Source of the DNA: Pseudonocardia sp.
GTDB lineage: Bacteria; Actinomycetota; Actinomycetes; Mycobacteriales; Pseudonocardiaceae
NCBI GenBank assembly: GCA_025869365.1
Contig: JAOZVV010000016.1
Coordinates: forward strand, 20,534 to 84,533
DNA: 64,000 bases
Direction of reading: 5' to 3'
The notes beneath the pieces were generated by a model. That model had not been told where the DNA came from and searched no databases. It saw only the letters and a list, made by a program, of their open reading frames with translations. Numbering within the stretch: the stretch's first letter is position 1; the number at the start of each line of letters is the position of its first letter. The position numbers and the translations under genes were made by a program. Positions 61,814 to 64,000 of the stretch are shown here, one piece after another.

Positions 61814-63432
61814 GACGCGGACTTCCAGGCGTCGTAGAGCTGGACCCGCGACGACGCGTCGAAGGCGATGCCGTGCGTGTCCGGGCCGACGCCGAGGGTG
61901 GTGGTCAGCTCGACCACCGGCACGGTGAAGCCGTTCTGCAGGAGCTGCTGCTGGACCTGCGCGACCGTCGCGTCCCGCTTCGCCTTGTCCGGCTCGGCGG
62001 CCTGCTCGGCCAGGAGCGCGTCGATCGGGCTCGCGGGCAGCCGGTAGTAGTTCGAGCCCGTCGAGGAGTACGAGGAGCGCAGGATGTCCGGGTCCGCCCG
62101 GGTGACGTTCACCCAGGCCGCGGCGAAGTCCCCGGACGGCAGCACGGTGGTGAAGTCCGTGGCGGGCCGCTCCCGCAGCTGCAGGTCGATCCCCACGGCC
62201 CTGAGCTGCTGCTGCATCAGCTCGACGGTCGGCCGGTTGCTCGCGGCGTTGGCGAACCAGGTCAGCTCGATCGTCAGCTTCTGCCCGTCCTTGACCCGGA
62301 TCCCGTCCGGACCCGGCACCCAGCCGGCGGCGTCGAGGGTCGAGCCGGCCTTGGCCGCGTCGAAGGTCAGCAGCGCGGACTCGTCGGTGTAGCCCGGCGT
62401 GCTCGACGCGAGCGTGCTCGTCGCCGGCTTCGTCTCCGAGGTGTACACCGCGCTGACGATCTCCGGCCGGTTGATCGCCGCGGAGAACGCGGACCGGACC
62501 GCCGGGTCGGACACGATCGGCTTGGTCAGGTTGAAGCTGACGCCGAAGGGGACCCCCGGGTTCGCCCGCGAGATCAGCTGCACGCCCGCCCCGGAGAGCG
62601 GGGCCTCGTCCTGCTGCGCGATGTTGCCGATCGCGTCGACCTCACCGGACTGCAGGCTGCCGACCCGCACCCCGGACTCGGGCACGATCCGGAACTCCAG
62701 GGTGTCCAGGTAGGCGTCGCCGGTGTGCCCGAACAGCGACGAGCCCGAGGTGTACCCCCTCCGCTTGGCCAGCACGATCGACTCGTTCTTGGTGTAGCTC
62801 TGCAGCGTGAACGGGCCGGAGCCGATCACCCCGGCGCACCGCTCGTCGTCGGACTTCGCCACCGTCGCCGGGGACAGGATCCCCAGGCTGTGGGTGGAGG
62901 TGCCCTGCAGGAACTGCACGTTCGGCGCCGAGAACGCCACCGTGAACTCCGTCGGGCCCTGCACCGTGGTGCCCTCGTACCCGGCCAGGTAGCCCTTCGG
63001 CAGCGTGCCGCGGGCGCCGAGCTGCGGGACCCGGTCGAGGTTCGCCTTCACCGCGTTCGCGTCCAGCGGCGTGCCGTCGCTGAAGGTCACGCCGGGCTCG
63101 AGGGTGAACGTGTAGGACGTCGCGTCCGGGCTCACCGTCCAGGACGTCGCCAACCAGGGCTTGATCTCCCCGGTCCCCGGGTCCTGGTCGGTCAGGGAGT
63201 CCACCACCTGGCGCAGCGAGTAGATCGTGTCGTTGCTGCCGACCTGCTGGGGATCGACGCAGCCCTGGTCGCTGCCGACGGCGAAGCGCAGGGTGCCGCC
63301 GGCCACCGGCGGCCCGGCGTCGGCACCGGCGGCGGGGCCGGCGGAGCCCGAACCACAGGCGGCGAGCAGGAGGGTGGCCGCGGTGGCGGCAGCGGTGACG
63401 GCGGCACGCCGGAACCCGGTCATGGTGGTCAT
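61810..63432 (-). CDS. ABC transporter substrate-binding lipoprotein (SBP family 5)
   Basis: 540-aa lipoprotein: signal with LLLAACGSG lipobox (Cys about residue 26), then SBP_bac_5 features GGTLRFAVGSDQGCVDP, WLATSWTVSPDATSYTF, ADPDILRSSYSS. It binds peptides or a related organic solute outside the membrane. First gene of the importer operon; 80 bases upstream lies a Cys-containing leader peptide, so sulfur or cysteine status may control it. Confidence 0.92.
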   Translation of the reverse strand: MTTMTGFRRAAVTAAATAATLLLAACGSGSAGPAAGADAGPPVAGGTLRFAVGSDQGCVDPQQVGSNDTIYSLRQVVDSLTDQDPGTGEIKPWLATSWTVSPDATSYTFTLEPGVTFSDGTPLDANAVKANLDRVPQLGARGTLPKGYLAGYEGTTVQGPTEFTVAFSAPNVQFLQGTSTHSLGILSPATVAKSDDERCAGVIGSGPFTLQSYTKNESIVLAKRRGYTSGSSLFGHTGDAYLDTLEFRIVPESGVRVGSLQSGEVDAIGNIAQQDEAPLSGAGVQLISRANPGVPFGVSFNLTKPIVSDPAVRSAFSAAINRPEIVSAVYTSETKPATSTLASSTPGYTDESALLTFDAAKAGSTLDAAGWVPGPDGIRVKDGQKLTIELTWFANAASNRPTVELMQQQLRAVGIDLQLRERPATDFTTVLPSGDFAAAWVNVTRADPDILRSSYSSTGSNYYRLPASPIDALLAEQAAEPDKAKRDATVAQVQQQLLQNGFTVPVVELTTTLGVGPDTHGIAFDASSRVQLYDAWKSAS

Positions 63433-63511
63433 GGGTGGTGGTTCCTCGAAGGATGCGCGCAGGGCCGTACGGACGGTCCTGCGGAGAGGGCGAGCGGGGG
63501 CCGGGAGTCCG

Positions 63512-63592
63512 TCAGACCCGACAGGCCGAGCTGGTGACGCGCAGCAGATCGACGTGCAGGCGGTAGGTCCCGTGGTACCCGGGTGTGCGCAT
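63512..63592 (-). CDS. Leader peptide of the RLHVDLLR type
   Basis: 26-aa peptide starting at ATG 63592 (GGAGG six bases upstream), with YRLHVDLLR and a C-terminal SSACRV. This matches the short leader peptides found in front of sulfur-related genes in actinobacteria, where stalling at Cys codons controls the genes downstream. The Cys codon is third from the stop. Two in-frame upstream ATGs exist (63604, 63616) but lack as good a site. Confidence 0.75.
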   Translation of the reverse strand: MRTPGYHGTYRLHVDLLRVTSSACRV

Positions 63593-63904
63593 CTCGGCCT
63601 CCATCGTTCCCGGCATGAGCACCCGCTCCCACCGCGGTGGGGGGTTGCTGCGGCGTCGTCGAGCCAGGTCTCTCGGCCGCTCTGGATGGTGCCGGCCCTC
63701 GCAGGCCGCCGGGTCAGACTCTACGTGCCCGTCGCGCCGGTCCGTCAATGCCGGATTCGCCGGATGTGATCGAGGCCGCTCCCTCCGGCCGGGCCGCCGC
63801 GCCCGTCGGCGCGACGAGGCGCCGTCGGCCGGCGCCTCAGCGGTCGCGCGGGTCGCCGGGACGGGATAGAACTACAGGTCCCGTTCGGACGACCTGGAGG
63901 TTGT

Positions 63905-64000
63905 GTGCACATCTGGCCCGGCTCGCCCTACCCGCTGGGATCCAGGTTCGACGGCGGTGGCACCAACTTCGCGATCTTCTCCGAGGTCGCCGAGCGCATC
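63905..64000 (+). CDS. glgX: Glycogen debranching enzyme, 3' end outside window
   Basis: First 32 codons of a GlgX-type protein: HIWPGSPYPLGS...GTNFAIFSEVAERI, the conserved N-terminal CBM48 region. GTG 63905 with GGAGG at 63896-63900. The 312 bases before it (from the leader start at 63592) hold its promoter and nothing else I can support. Confidence 0.85.
   Translation, partial: MHIWPGSPYPLGSRFDGGGTNFAIFSEVAERI

Overview
The window is very GC-rich (estimated by eye above 70%), with strong third-position GC, frequent GTG starts and many ATGA/GTGA stop-start overlaps. It looks like chromosomal DNA from a filamentous or related actinobacterium. The gene set (SAM-IV riboswitch, B12/PP2C/STAS signalling genes, hut genes with a HutF-type branch, an RLHVDLLR leader peptide) best fits the Pseudonocardiaceae, probably Pseudonocardia; this is inference, since no rRNA or other marker gene is present. 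I saw no tRNA, rRNA, CRISPR array, prophage or insertion sequence.

Layout. 1-2.4 kb: end of a xylulokinase gene and a ROK regulator. 2.5-9.2 kb: a tightly coupled three-gene SMC-type operon (kleisin-like, small partner, 1464-aa coiled-coil ATPase) that resembles MukBEF/MksBEF/JetABC but has no nuclease gene beside it. 9.2-9.6 kb: YggT protein and a 41-bp tandem repeat. 9.6-18 kb: a molybdenum hydroxylase large subunit followed by pxpA-accB-accC-pxpB-pxpC, divergent from a PucR regulator that is frameshifted in this sequence. 18-21 kb: STAS protein, B12-binding protein with a CarH-like light-sensing motif, and PP2C phosphatase. 21-26 kb: pseudouridine synthase, lipoprotein, AtuA-family protein, P450. 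26-28.6 kb: a second pxpABC set without accBC. 28.6-32 kb: degenerate histidine-kinase-like protein, YciO-type protein, DinB-like protein. 32-36 kb: homogentisate pathway (hmgA, fahA) with a MarR regulator and an atypical SDR. 36-42 kb: STAS/ATPase protein, fatty-acid desaturase, membrane and sulfatase-like proteins. 41.5-42.9 kb: GTP cyclohydrolase II homologue with an altered active-site position, divergent from a creatininase-family gene. 42.9-47.8 kb: FAD monooxygenase, MBL-fold protein, PhoX-like protein, VOC protein. 47.8-49.5 kb: SAM-IV riboswitch and a class V aminotransferase with an expanded N-terminal repeat. 49.5-57.3 kb: complete histidine utilisation locus (hutH, hutU, M20 amidohydrolase, hutF, hutI) and IclR regulator. 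57.3-63.6 kb: SDR and an oligopeptide-type ABC importer behind a cysteine-type leader peptide. The window ends in the start of glgX.

How the parts work together. Much of the region is catabolic: histidine, tyrosine/homogentisate, lactam or 5-oxoproline-type compounds (two pxp sets) and an unknown N-heterocycle suggested by the Mo-hydroxylase operon. The most unusual elements are the nuclease-less SMC operon, the Mo-hydroxylase/pxp/acc operon, the predicted B12-light-PP2C-STAS switch, and the GTP cyclohydrolase/creatininase pair. A short inverted-repeat family (core GGCTCCACAACGC) recurs at 9.5, 52.0 and 53.2 kb and contributes start-codon sequence to two hut genes.
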